DNA from: Dokdonia sinensis
Lineage (GTDB): Bacteria > Bacteroidota > Bacteroidia > Flavobacteriales > Flavobacteriaceae
NCBI RefSeq assembly: GCF_003688895.1
Contig: NZ_REFV01000005.1
Coordinates: 163,118-227,117 of the forward strand
Direction: 5' to 3'
Length of the DNA stretch: 64,000 nucleotides
Under the pieces are notes generated by a model that made no database searches, was not told where the DNA came from, and worked only from the letters and a program-made list of their open reading frames with translations. Shown here in pieces: positions 51,638 through 60,271 of this stretch. Position 1 is the stretch's first letter. Each line of letters starts with the position of its first letter. Made by a program: the position numbers and the translations under genes.

Positions 51638-52204
51638 TTAGTCCTCACCATCGTCCTCTAAAGTAAGGGAAAAGAAGGAAAAAGCGTTCCCACCATAACT
51701 GCGCGTCTCATCATAGTTTGCATAACTATTTAATTTTGTCATTTTATTATGCTCAATGATGAGCATCCCATCTGCTGAAAGTAGATTATTTTCAAAAACA
51801 AGTTGCGCGATCTTGCCAAACTGTTCTTCACTAAATTCATAAGGAGGATCTGCAAAAATAATATCGTAATTTCCTGACGCTCCTTTTTCTAAATATTTGT
51901 AAACGTCACTTTTTATTGCAACTATAGGAAATTCAAACTCATCCGAAGTTTTTGAAATGAACTGGACACAAGCATAATGGGCATCTACCGCAGTAATGTC
52001 TTGACAGCCTCTTGAGCCAAATTCGTAACTTATGTTCCCGGTGCCTGCAAAAAGGTCAAGTACGCGCAATGAAGAAAAGTGAAAATTATGCCTTAGGATG
52101 TTAAATAATGCCTCCTTAGCCATATCGGTCGTGGGACGTGTTGGCAATTTTTTAGGAGCAGAGATACGCCTACCTTTATATTTTCCAGAAACGATACGTG
52201 TCAT
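51638..52204 (-). CDS. rsmD: 16S rRNA (guanine966-N2)-methyltransferase RsmD
   Basis: 188 residues. MTRIVSGKYKGRRISAPKKLPTRPTTDMAKEALFNIL is the RsmD signature. SAM-binding is at VLDLFAGTGNISYEFGSRG and the N6/N2-amino catalytic motif is FADPPYEF. Its ATG overlaps the DUF3822 stop by 4 nt. Confidence 0.95.
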   Translation of the reverse strand: MTRIVSGKYKGRRISAPKKLPTRPTTDMAKEALFNILRHNFHFSSLRVLDLFAGTGNISYEFGSRGCQDITAVDAHYACVQFISKTSDEFEFPIVAIKSDVYKYLEKGASGNYDIIFADPPYEFSEEQFGKIAQLVFENNLLSADGMLIIEHNKMTKLNSYANYDETRSYGGNAFSFFSLTLEDDGED

Positions 52205-52995
52205 AATAATGTGCTTAGGAGTAGACCTTCAGGCCCTAATTTTTTGTGTTCGGGAGTGCTTATGGATATATTTCTTATGTACTTGTAAAGAAAGGTGTAG
52301 CGTTTGTCATTCTTATCTATCGCTCCAGATATCTTTACTTCCAGTTTTTCTGGATCTAGTTCCAGTTGTTCAATGGTAAAGAGGATGTAGTAAATAAAGT
52401 CTTCTTTTGTAATATAGTTAAAAACATTTGCCAGCTTTAATTTTTTATTTTGAATGATGACAAGTTCAAAAGAGGTGCTATGAATATTTATATGGAGACA
52501 TCCTTCTGGATTAATAGCACCTTGATTTCCTATTTTCTCGATAAGTTTTGAAATAGCGTGATAGAAGCGGAAGCTCCCAAATTTTTCAAAGAAGAAATTG
52601 TTCACATTTGCATACGGAATGTATACATTCATCAGTTCTTGATTTGCTATCTCATCGTATGTTACAAAGTCCGTTTTAAGAATTTTTGTATTAAATTTTA
52701 GGTAGTCGGTGAGTGCGGATTCCTTAAATAGAGCTCTGGGAACAAGTGTAAAAAGTGCATTTACGTAAATGACATTTACCTCTTTAAAAGAATGTTGTAA
52801 AGCTTTATGCTTCTCAAAGATAGATTGAATTTTGGGCAACAATCCAGCAGCGTCTACTTTATGAGTAAAAGGCATTGTTTCAGCAGCAAGAATCTCATTA
52901 GAATCTAGATTTTGCGTAAAAAAAGAAAGTCCATCTAAGCGTACTTGGATGGACAGACTTCTGTTATATGTGGTTTGTTCTTGTTTATTCGTCAT
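52201..52995 (-). CDS. DUF3822 family protein
   Basis: 264 residues from ATG 52995 (a GTG at 53001 is possible). YNRSLSIQVRLDGLSFFTQN and the actin-like ATPase fold pattern (INIHSTSFELVIIQNKKLKLANVFNY) fit DUF3822, always beside rsmD in Flavobacteriia (recalled). The ATP-site Asp/Gly motifs are poorly kept. It sits between the membrane-anchored gene and rsmD with short overlaps. Function unknown. Confidence 0.85.
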   Translation of the reverse strand: MTNKQEQTTYNRSLSIQVRLDGLSFFTQNLDSNEILAAETMPFTHKVDAAGLLPKIQSIFEKHKALQHSFKEVNVIYVNALFTLVPRALFKESALTDYLKFNTKILKTDFVTYDEIANQELMNVYIPYANVNNFFFEKFGSFRFYHAISKLIEKIGNQGAINPEGCLHINIHSTSFELVIIQNKKLKLANVFNYITKEDFIYYILFTIEQLELDPEKLEVKISGAIDKNDKRYTFLYKYIRNISISTPEHKKLGPEGLLLSTLL

Positions 52996-53644
52996 TTGCA
53001 CCGTAACTCTTAGGCCAGTTACCGTTAGTATTAATATCTATCATAGATCCTAGGGTAAGGTGTGTACCATTTACACCATCTACTGAGATTACTTGTTTTT
53101 CTTTACTAACATAATCTTTAGGCTGGTCTGCAAGAAGAACGTCTTTAGCAATTTTTGCTTCAAATACAGGTACTTGAAGATTACTCTTCTCTATAAAACC
53201 TGCTTGCATTTCAAACTTAGCATTTACGCCTTCTATAGGGACGTTAATCATCGTTTTGTAACGGTCTGGGTTTGGACCTTTATATAAAGAATCTTTAACA
53301 GATCGAGTTCCCAAAGTATCAATAACAACAATATCCATTTGCATATCTACTCCTAGCAATTTGGACTGTACTTCATCACGTACTGTAGAGTCACGACGTT
53401 GTGTAAGCGTAAATTCTGCTGTATCAATAAAACGAACTAGCTTATTAAAGTCCCCTTCATATTTTCCAGTCACCGTTTTGTGAGCAAGCTGTGCTTGACG
53501 GATGTCTCTAAGATTAGCAATAGCGGCTTTGTAGCGCTTTTCTTTGATTTCATTAAACTTTACTTCGCCATAAACAGCGTTAAAAAGAAGGTATCCCAGT
53601 AAACCGATAACTGCCCAAAGTACAAGTTGTAGTAAAAGTTTCAT
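52985..53644 (-). CDS. Membrane-anchored protein, first gene of the rsmD operon
   Basis: 219 residues from ATG 53644. One N-terminal membrane span (MKLLLQLVLWAVIGLLGYLLFNAVYG) is followed by a helix with KEKRYKAAIANLRDIRQAQLAHKTVTGKYEGDFNKLVRFID, reminiscent of a pseudopilin, then an exported beta-rich part. A TAGATTTG -7 box lies at 53687-53680 (minus), so the longer frame (to 53707) is excluded. It overlaps the DUF3822 gene by 11 nt. Confidence 0.82.
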   Translation of the reverse strand: MKLLLQLVLWAVIGLLGYLLFNAVYGEVKFNEIKEKRYKAAIANLRDIRQAQLAHKTVTGKYEGDFNKLVRFIDTAEFTLTQRRDSTVRDEVQSKLLGVDMQMDIVVIDTLGTRSVKDSLYKGPNPDRYKTMINVPIEGVNAKFEMQAGFIEKSNLQVPVFEAKIAKDVLLADQPKDYVSKEKQVISVDGVNGTHLTLGSMIDINTNGNWPKSYGANDE

Positions 53645-53679
53645 CCGCAGGTGATTTAAAATATTAGTTACGTATCTAG

Positions 53680-53687
53680 CAAATCTA
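53680..53687 (-). promoter_or_regulatory. -7 box of the rsmD operon
   Basis: The minus strand reads TAGATTTG. A TTG lies 17 nt upstream, slightly closer than consensus. Confidence 0.55.
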
Positions 53688-53761
53688 CAATTTTTTTTTA
53701 ATGACAAAAGGATTATCCCGCAATTTTCCTTTGTTATCTTTAGCCGTATTAAAACTCACGA

Positions 53762-55195
53762 ATGATTAAAGACGCTCCTGCATTTTACCGCACCTTGAAA
53801 GCAGATTTTCCGCATACTCCGACGGTAAAACAGGATATCCTTTTACAGCAGTTAAGTCACTTTTTATACGATAAGGACTACAATAAAGTCTTTTTACTCA
53901 AAGGTTTTGCTGGTACGGGTAAGACCACAATAATAGGTACTCTGGTTACAGATTTATGGAAAGCCCAGATGAGCGCAGTACTTATGGCTCCTACAGGAAG
54001 AGCAGCAAAAGTGATAAGCAATTACAGTAAAAAGGAAGCCTTTACCATTCACAGAAAAATTTATTTTCCTAAAAAAGTGCGTGGTGGTGGCGTTTCATTC
54101 ACATTACAGCTTAATAAACATCGTAATTGTTTGTTTATAGTAGATGAAGCCTCTATGATTTCAGATAGATCTAGCGATAGTAAGTTGTTTGAAAACGGCT
54201 CCCTACTGGATGATTTAATGCAATATGTATATTCTGGACATCAATGTAAGCTGCTCCTTATAGGCGATGATGCGCAGTTGCCTCCTGTAAAACTTGACGT
54301 TTCGCCAGCATTAGACATAAAAACACTCACAAATTACTATAATAAAGAAGTAGAAACGATGCTTCTGGACGAGGTGATGCGACAAGCGCAGGATAGCGGA
54401 ATATTATCTAATGCTACTACCATAAGAGAATTTCTAGCCGATGGTCTCTTCGAAGATTTTAAATTTAACATTACTGGTTTTACTGATATTGTGCGCTTAA
54501 TAGATGGTCACGAAATAATGGATGCCATCACAGATTCTTACGATAGCGTAGGTATGGAAGAGACGGCTATAATTGTACGATCTAATAAAAGAGCAAACCT
54601 ATATAATCAGCAAATAAGGTCACGCATTCTTTTTCAGGAAGAGGAAATTTCGGCTGGAGATCATCTTATGGTTGTAAAGAATAATTATTTCTGGCTAGAG
54701 CCAAAAAGTGATGCGGGATTTATAGCAAATGGTGATATTATCAGGATTTTGGAAATCAACGCTATCAAAGAATTGTACGGCTTCCGATTTGCTGAGGTGA
54801 GTGTAGAAATGGTAGACTACCCTAAAATGAAGCCTTTTGATACTGTCGTAATGCTCGATGTCCTCACTCTTGAAACGCCGTCATTGCCTTACGAGAGCAG
54901 CAATACTTTATATCTAGAAGTTCAAAAAGATTATGCAGATGAAAAAGCAAACTACAAACGCTTCCAAAAGATAAAAGCAAACAAATATTTCAATGCTTTA
55001 CAGGTTAAATTCTCATACGCCGTGACCTGCCACAAGTCTCAGGGAGGACAATGGGATACAATATTTATAGAGCAGCCGTATTTACCAGAAGGTATGAATC
55101 GTGATTACTTAAGATGGCTCTACACCGCTGTTACACGAGCCAAAAACAAACTCTATCTCATAGGATTCAAAAATGAGATGTTTGTAGAAGATTAA
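53762..55195 (+). CDS. RecD-like superfamily 1 DNA helicase
   Basis: 477 residues. Walker A is LLKGFAGTGKTTIIGTL, motif Ia LMAPTGRAAKVI, motif II FIVDEASMIS, motif III LLLIGDDAQLPPV, motif V VTCHKSQGGQWDTIFIEQP, motif VI WLYTAVTRAKNKLYLIGF. A compact RecD2/Dda-type helicase without nuclease domain. Probable 5'-3' helicase in recombination or replication restart. It is a single gene, divergent from the rsmD operon. Confidence 0.92.
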   Translation: MIKDAPAFYRTLKADFPHTPTVKQDILLQQLSHFLYDKDYNKVFLLKGFAGTGKTTIIGTLVTDLWKAQMSAVLMAPTGRAAKVISNYSKKEAFTIHRKIYFPKKVRGGGVSFTLQLNKHRNCLFIVDEASMISDRSSDSKLFENGSLLDDLMQYVYSGHQCKLLLIGDDAQLPPVKLDVSPALDIKTLTNYYNKEVETMLLDEVMRQAQDSGILSNATTIREFLADGLFEDFKFNITGFTDIVRLIDGHEIMDAITDSYDSVGMEETAIIVRSNKRANLYNQQIRSRILFQEEEISAGDHLMVVKNNYFWLEPKSDAGFIANGDIIRILEINAIKELYGFRFAEVSVEMVDYPKMKPFDTVVMLDVLTLETPSLPYESSNTLYLEVQKDYADEKANYKRFQKIKANKYFNALQVKFSYAVTCHKSQGGQWDTIFIEQPYLPEGMNRDYLRWLYTAVTRAKNKLYLIGFKNEMFVED

Positions 55196-55207
55196 TTTTT
55201 TAGGTTA

Positions 55208-55223
55208 CGCTTTCGCGAAAGCG
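55208..55223. repeat. Palindrome copy 13 (intergenic)
   Basis: Perfect 16-bp CGCTTTCGCGAAAGCG, 12 bp after the helicase stop. Confidence 0.95.
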
Positions 55224-55325
55224 GAATGAAAAACTTTGAAAAGAGAAAAAAAATTTAAAATCAGAAACCGATGTGTTAGAAAGTATAAGGACGTGAAATA
55301 AATAGTTCTTAGATTTTTGACTTCC

Positions 55326-55357
55326 GACTACCAACTACCAACTACCGACTACCAACC
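55326..55357. repeat. Heptamer tandem repeat (4.5 units) in a promoter
   Basis: GACTACC, AACTACC, AACTACC, GACTACC and AACC in perfect 7-bp register. It ends 8 bp before the -7 box of the antiporter gene and covers its expected -33 position. Confidence 0.9.
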
Positions 55358-55365
55358 AAATTACA

Positions 55366-55373
55366 TATCTTCG
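55366..55373 (+). promoter_or_regulatory. -7 box of the antiporter gene
   Basis: TATCTTCG (TAnnTTYG), 16 nt before ATG 55390. Confidence 0.5.
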
Positions 55374-55389
55374 CTATTAAAAATTATTT

Positions 55390-56334
55390 ATGAGTATTTT
55401 CTTGGTGCTAATTGGTTTTTTGCTGCTCGTTGTGGGTGGGGAATTTCTCGTGCGTTCCTCTGTGGGATTATCCTTTAAGCTCAACCTCTCAAAGATGGTT
55501 ATTGGTCTTACGGTAGTTTCTTTTGCTACTTCGGCGCCAGAGCTTTTGGTGAGTTTACAGGCGGCATATGATGGCCTATCGGACATAGCCTTAGGAAATG
55601 TAATAGGTTCAAATATTGCAAATATTGGTCTTGTTCTCGGGCTTACGGCCATTATTTCAACCCTAGGAGTAGACCGTGATTTTTATAGATTCAACTGGCC
55701 GGTGATGATGCTCTTTTCTATTGCATTGTATTTTCTGCTAGCAAACGATAAGCAACTTAGCCAAATTGAAGGTATTGGATTAATCGTAGCTTTAGTCATT
55801 TATCTCTTTTTCTTAATAAAGAGAGCGAGAAAGCAACGCGTCCCCATCGCCGAAGAAGTAGATGAGAAACTGGCAGACAGTAGTTATTTTAAAATAATAA
55901 TCTGGCTCATTATTGGGGGTGCAGCATTATATTTTGGATCTGATTTTCTAGTACGCGGAGCAAAAGATCTTGCAACATCTGTAGGGGTGAGTGATTACGT
56001 AATATCGGTTTCGGTCATTGCTATAGGGACGAGTGTGCCTGAGCTAGCCGCATCTATCATTGCTGCCTTAAGAAAGGAGAAAGCCATTTCACTAGGAAAT
56101 CTTATAGGGTCCAATATTTTTAATATCGCTTCTGTACTTGGACTTACGGCGATTGTAAAACCCATAAACGTGGTAGATGATGTGATTTTAAGCACAAATA
56201 TCTTTTGGCTCATTGGTTTTGCCGTGATCTTGTTGCCACTTGCGTTTATCCCGACACGTCTAGAGATAGGGAAGTATAAAGGTTTTATTCTTTTTGGGGC
56301 CTACGCGCTTTTTCTGGCGCTTACTTTTCTTTAG
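55390..56334 (+). CDS. Calcium/sodium antiporter (YrbG family)
   Basis: 314 residues with about ten membrane spans. The two inverted alpha repeats each carry the ion site: ATSAPELLVSLQAA with GNVIGSNIANIGLVLG, and GTSVPELAASIIAA with GNLIGSNIFNIASVLG. It extrudes Ca2+ in exchange for Na+ or H+. It overlaps the converging TerC gene by 14 nt. The promoter carries a heptamer repeat. Confidence 0.94.
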   Translation: MSIFLVLIGFLLLVVGGEFLVRSSVGLSFKLNLSKMVIGLTVVSFATSAPELLVSLQAAYDGLSDIALGNVIGSNIANIGLVLGLTAIISTLGVDRDFYRFNWPVMMLFSIALYFLLANDKQLSQIEGIGLIVALVIYLFFLIKRARKQRVPIAEEVDEKLADSSYFKIIIWLIIGGAALYFGSDFLVRGAKDLATSVGVSDYVISVSVIAIGTSVPELAASIIAALRKEKAISLGNLIGSNIFNIASVLGLTAIVKPINVVDDVILSTNIFWLIGFAVILLPLAFIPTRLEIGKYKGFILFGAYALFLALTFL

Positions 56335-57124
56335 CCTTCTTAGATTTTTTTGCGACTTTCTGATTGATAAATTCTACAAGCATAGAGAAAGCGATGGCAA
56401 AATAGAGATATCCTTTAGGAATTGCACCCACCTCGTTGCCAAAGAACTTAACGTGTGATAGATGTGCGGCTTCTGTAATCAGCATAAACCCTATCAAGAT
56501 CAAGAATGACAATCCAAGTATCTGTATGCTGGGGTTTGCGTCAATGAAGCGGCGAATCTTATTTGCAAATACAATCATTATGAAAATGGATATCACTACG
56601 GCGATAATCATTAAAACCAGGTTGTAGTTACTATTGCTAGAAAGACCATTAGTCATCCCAACGGCAGTCAGAATAGAGTCAATAGAGAATATAAAATCAA
56701 TGATTAAAATTTGAACAATAGCTTGTCCTAGGGATTTTATGACCTTTCCTTTTACTTCGTTCTCATCGTGTGCGGGAGCCTCTACTTTCTCACGGATCTC
56801 TGACGTACTTTTCCAAATCAAGAACAATCCTCCTAGAAGTAAAATAATGCCTTGCCAGCTTAACCCGACGTGTAACCACTCCGTGTCTATCGTGTAGAAA
56901 GGCTTACTTAATGCTATCAAAAAAGAAACAAAGAACAGCAGGATCACACGTTGTACGAGCGCTAGGATCAAACCGATGTTCGTTGCCTTGGAGCGTTGTT
57001 CTTCAGGAAGCTTGTTTGCCGCAATGGATATAAACACAATATTATCAATCCCAAGAATAATCTCAAGAAAGGTAAGCGTAAGTAATGCAAGCAAAGCATC
57101 ACTGGATAGGAGAAAATCAAGCAT
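56321..57124 (-). CDS. TerC family integral membrane protein
   Basis: 267 residues, about seven spans. LEIILGIDNIVFISIAANKLP and DFIFSIDSILTAVGMTNG hold the two conserved acidic motifs of TerC. Members have been linked to metal (Mn2+) export and tellurium resistance. It is 28 nt downstream of corA, forming a leftward metal-transport pair. Confidence 0.9.
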   Translation of the reverse strand: MLDFLLSSDALLALLTLTFLEIILGIDNIVFISIAANKLPEEQRSKATNIGLILALVQRVILLFFVSFLIALSKPFYTIDTEWLHVGLSWQGIILLLGGLFLIWKSTSEIREKVEAPAHDENEVKGKVIKSLGQAIVQILIIDFIFSIDSILTAVGMTNGLSSNSNYNLVLMIIAVVISIFIMIVFANKIRRFIDANPSIQILGLSFLILIGFMLITEAAHLSHVKFFGNEVGAIPKGYLYFAIAFSMLVEFINQKVAKKSKKAKEK

Positions 57125-57152
57125 CGTATTTTAAATTAATTCACTTAAATAT

Positions 57153-58232
57153 TTATAGCCACTTTCTTCTTTTAAAATAATACACCAGCAGGAGCGCTAC
57201 TACAATCATAAAACCCCACGCAATAAAGTATCCATTCTTAAAATGAAGTTCTGGGATATGATCAAAGTTCATCCCGTATATCCCTGCTACAAACGTAAGT
57301 GGGATAAAGATGGTGGAGACAATGGTAAGCACCTGCATCACCTTATTCATCTTATAACTTACCTCTGTCATAAAAAGATCTTGTAAACTGTTAAGCATAT
57401 CGCGATAAGACTCGACCGAGTCCATAATCTGTACCGTATTCTCATAAAGACTTCTCAAGTAATCAAAGGTGCTTTCGTATACAATCGTATTTTCGGTCTT
57501 TGAGAAACGACTCAATGCCTCACGTAATGGTGCAATAGATTTTCTAACCACGATAAGTTCCTTTTTGAGATTATGAATATCACCTTTAATATCCTCGTGA
57601 TGATCTTCCATGACGTCATCTTCTACCTGTTCAATGACGCTTTCAAAAGAATCTAGGGTTATGTAATAATTATCGATGATTGCATCTAGAAGCGCATACA
57701 CTAAATAATCTGAACCTCGCTGTCTTACTCTACCTTTAGAGCTTAGGATGCGGTCTCGCACAGATTCAAAGAGATCGCTCGATGTCTCTTGAAAAGAGAT
57801 GACCAAACCTTTAATAAGGTATATCGCTACGTGTTCTTTTGAGATTTCCTGTTTTTCCTTATCAAAGTGGAGCGCTCTAATGGTGATAAATATGCCTTTC
57901 TCATTTTCGTCAAAACGTGGCCTCTGGTTCACATCCACAATACTCTCTAAAATAAGTGGGTGAATGCCATAGGTTTTTCCTATGGCTTCTATAAGGTTCG
58001 TATCTTGCATTCCCCTTACGTCGTACCAGTCTACAATATCCTCATCAGAAGGGAGTAAAGTTCCCTTTTCGTTACTGTCAAAAACCCTATCTTCTGCTTT
58101 GAATTCGTCGTATTTGAGGTGATGTACGCTTACCTTTTCGACCGTATTGTTACCGGTATAAATAATAGAACCAGGAATTGTGGCGTGCGACTTGCGCTTA
58201 AATGGTGCTGTAACCTTTGATTTTAACTTCAT
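57153..58232 (-). CDS. corA: CorA-type magnesium/cobalt channel
   Basis: 359 residues. A cytoplasmic funnel domain (SVHHLKYDEF ... YDVRGMQDTNLIEAIGKTYGIHPLILESIV) precedes long helices and two C-terminal spans, with the selectivity motif YGMNFDHIPE between them. The end is basic (YYFKRRKWL). It imports Mg2+. Operon with terC. Confidence 0.95.
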   Translation of the reverse strand: MKLKSKVTAPFKRKSHATIPGSIIYTGNNTVEKVSVHHLKYDEFKAEDRVFDSNEKGTLLPSDEDIVDWYDVRGMQDTNLIEAIGKTYGIHPLILESIVDVNQRPRFDENEKGIFITIRALHFDKEKQEISKEHVAIYLIKGLVISFQETSSDLFESVRDRILSSKGRVRQRGSDYLVYALLDAIIDNYYITLDSFESVIEQVEDDVMEDHHEDIKGDIHNLKKELIVVRKSIAPLREALSRFSKTENTIVYESTFDYLRSLYENTVQIMDSVESYRDMLNSLQDLFMTEVSYKMNKVMQVLTIVSTIFIPLTFVAGIYGMNFDHIPELHFKNGYFIAWGFMIVVALLLVYYFKRRKWL

Positions 58233-58263
58233 GATTTAAAAGTAGTAATAATTGGGTTTAGTG

Positions 58264-58279
58264 CGCTTTCGCGAAAGCG
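58264..58279. repeat. Palindrome copy 14 (intergenic, last)
   Basis: Perfect 16-bp CGCTTTCGCGAAAGCG between corA and the KdsC-like gene. No copy is seen from here to the window end. Confidence 0.95.
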
Positions 58280-58351
58280 TAATACTCCATAAAATTTACT
58301 TAAAATAGCAAGTCCTTCGTCTAAAATTATACAAATAGCGATACTCAAATT

Positions 58352-58879
58352 TTAATGGCCACCAGCATCAAATCCCTGCATCCACTTTCCCTGCACCTTT
58401 AAAACCTGCTCAATAACATCACGCACACAGCCTTTACCGCCGTTTTTATGGGAGACATATTTGGAAATCTCCTTAATTTCTTTTACAGCGTCCTGAGGAG
58501 CAGTAGGTAACCCGACGATTTTCATCACGGGATAATCCGGGATATCATCGCCCATATACAGCACGTTTTCTGGAGCGATATTTTCCTTTTCTAAATACTC
58601 ATTAAGTTGCTTCATTTTTTCGTGGGCGCCCAGAAATACATCCTGTATGCCCAATGCCTGAAGACGTAAACGTACACCTTCATCTGTCCCGCCAGTAATA
58701 ATACAGAGGTTAAAGCCTCTATTTAAAGCTTCCTTCATGGCAAATCCATCTTTTACATTCATCTCTCTGTGCATCCTGCCATCTGTAGTGATGTGTAATA
58801 TTCCATCTGTAAGAACTCCGTCTACGTCAAAAATGAAGGTTGTAATCTTATGTAGGTATTCTTTATAACTCTTTTCCAT
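58352..58879 (-). CDS. KdsC-like HAD phosphatase (KDO-8-phosphate phosphatase type)
   Basis: 175 residues from ATG 58879. HAD motif I is TFIFDVDGVLTDG, motif II LCIITGG, and motif IV YMGDDIPDYPVM, with no cap domain, as in KdsC. It likely dephosphorylates KDO-8-P for LPS core synthesis. It overlaps the 3' end of the DUF2520 gene by 17 nt. Confidence 0.9.
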   Translation of the reverse strand: MEKSYKEYLHKITTFIFDVDGVLTDGILHITTDGRMHREMNVKDGFAMKEALNRGFNLCIITGGTDEGVRLRLQALGIQDVFLGAHEKMKQLNEYLEKENIAPENVLYMGDDIPDYPVMKIVGLPTAPQDAVKEIKEISKYVSHKNGGKGCVRDVIEQVLKVQGKWMQGFDAGGH

Positions 58880-59627
58880 AATGCTTGAGAAGGGAAGTTG
58901 ATATTGCCTTGTAGAGATCAACTTGATTTTGTGATGTTAACTTAGCGATGTGTTGCTCGATGACGTTATGGTCTCCACGACGGGCAGGACCTGTCTGCAT
59001 TAATTGTGGACTGTGTGCCATTGCCTTTGCGACGGTTTTTTCCATTAATGGATGCAACAATGAGAACGGGATACGATGCTCATCGCATATCTCCTTTGCC
59101 ATAGTGTAACAATAGTTTGTAAAATTATTTGCAAATACGGCTGCAATATGCAATTGCTGTCGCTGTGCACTATTTAGAATATGGATATTTTCAGAGAGGT
59201 TCAATGCGAGTTCGCTCAATAGTTTTTTATCGGCTTTATCTTCAAACTCCAGACAAAGTGGGACATTTTTAAAGTCTACTTTATCTTCCATAGAGAAGCT
59301 TTGAGCAGGGTAGAAGACGCCTTTTCGGTTTTTGATGCTTAACATTTCCATTGGGATGCTCCCTGAGGTATGCACCACGAGTTGATTTGAAAAAGGAATC
59401 TGCTCTGAAACCGAAGCAATGACATCGTCGCTTACAGCAATGATAGTCACATCTGCAGGTTTTAAATCTTCTATGCTTGCCGTTTTGCGGGCGAGGTCTA
59501 CAAAGGGCGTTAGTGCGACCGGTGACCGGCCACATACCTGTTTCAAACGTACGGATGGCAGGGTCTCGAACCGCTTGGCTAAATGCCACGCGACATTGCC
59601 TGTACCTATAATGTTTACTTGTATCAC
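58863..59627 (-). CDS. Rossmann-like/DUF2520 protein
   Basis: 254 residues. The N-terminal NAD(P)-binding GTGNVAWHLAKRF and VTIIAVSDDVIA are followed by HTSGSIPMEML, GVFYPAQSFS and a helical DUF2520 domain (AAVFANNFTNYCYTMAKEIC). It resembles a 6-phosphogluconate/ketopantoate-type dehydrogenase of unknown substrate. First gene of a pair with the KdsC-like gene. Confidence 0.88.
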   Translation of the reverse strand: MIQVNIIGTGNVAWHLAKRFETLPSVRLKQVCGRSPVALTPFVDLARKTASIEDLKPADVTIIAVSDDVIASVSEQIPFSNQLVVHTSGSIPMEMLSIKNRKGVFYPAQSFSMEDKVDFKNVPLCLEFEDKADKKLLSELALNLSENIHILNSAQRQQLHIAAVFANNFTNYCYTMAKEICDEHRIPFSLLHPLMEKTVAKAMAHSPQLMQTGPARRGDHNVIEQHIAKLTSQNQVDLYKAISTSLLKHYGKEL

Positions 59628-59760
59628 AATGTAAAAATAGGAGTTTCATAAAGGATTTAGAATGCTTGCGGGCAAATTAATTAGTTTTACTAGGCAAGAG
59701 ATTATTCGTATGGTGGTGCGACTTATAATACTTATATTTAGCCAAAAAGGAAGAAGATTT

Positions 59761-60270
59761 ATGCGAGCGACAATTGTTCAAGCAATTAACCAGAATTTAC
59801 AAAATGCCATTTCCCTCATAGACGGGATTTCTCCAGAGATTTATACAGACGTTTCGGTAGGGCCTTACTACAGCAGTATAGGCTCTCACTTAAGGCACGC
59901 CTTAGATTTCTTTGATTGTATTATTGATGGTTTACAAGAAAACAAAATAGATCTGACTGCCCGTAAACGAGATGAGGTAATCTCTTGTAATCCAGAAGCT
60001 TGTAAAAATCACATTTACGAGATACAACAACAGCTTTCTTCCTTTGTGGGTGTAAATACAGATTATTTACTGCACGTTACAGACAACCTAGGTCAAGGTA
60101 AAGTAACGATAATGTACACGCTTGAAAGCATTCTCGCCCAAGCAAATACCCACGCCACACACCATTATGCCATCATAAGCTATATGTTACAAGCAATGAA
60201 GTGCGAGGTGGCCATTGAAGGTTTTGGGTATAATCCTAGCACGCCTGTACCTAAGCGTGAGGGGATTTAA
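59761..60270 (+). CDS. DinB-like protein
   Basis: 169 residues from ATG 59761. A four-helix bundle with potential metal His residues: SSIGSHLRHALDFFDCIIDG and ANTHATHHYAIISYML. DinB/YfiT-like proteins are thiol- or metal-dependent transferases of varied use. Its stop is 1 nt from the next start, so it is cotranscribed with the phosphoethanolamine transferase gene. Confidence 0.82.
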   Translation: MRATIVQAINQNLQNAISLIDGISPEIYTDVSVGPYYSSIGSHLRHALDFFDCIIDGLQENKIDLTARKRDEVISCNPEACKNHIYEIQQQLSSFVGVNTDYLLHVTDNLGQGKVTIMYTLESILAQANTHATHHYAIISYMLQAMKCEVAIEGFGYNPSTPVPKREGI

Positions 60271-60271
60271 A

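Noticed and set aside
55326..55357. Heptamer repeat as a mini-CRISPR or origin iterons
   Set aside because: Units are 7 bp without spacers, only 4.5 copies, and no replication or cas genes are near.
110..58279. Palindrome copies as a CRISPR array or classical REP/BIME elements
   Set aside because: Copies are kilobases apart with no spacers, no cas genes and no adjacent RAYT transposase, and many are inside genes.
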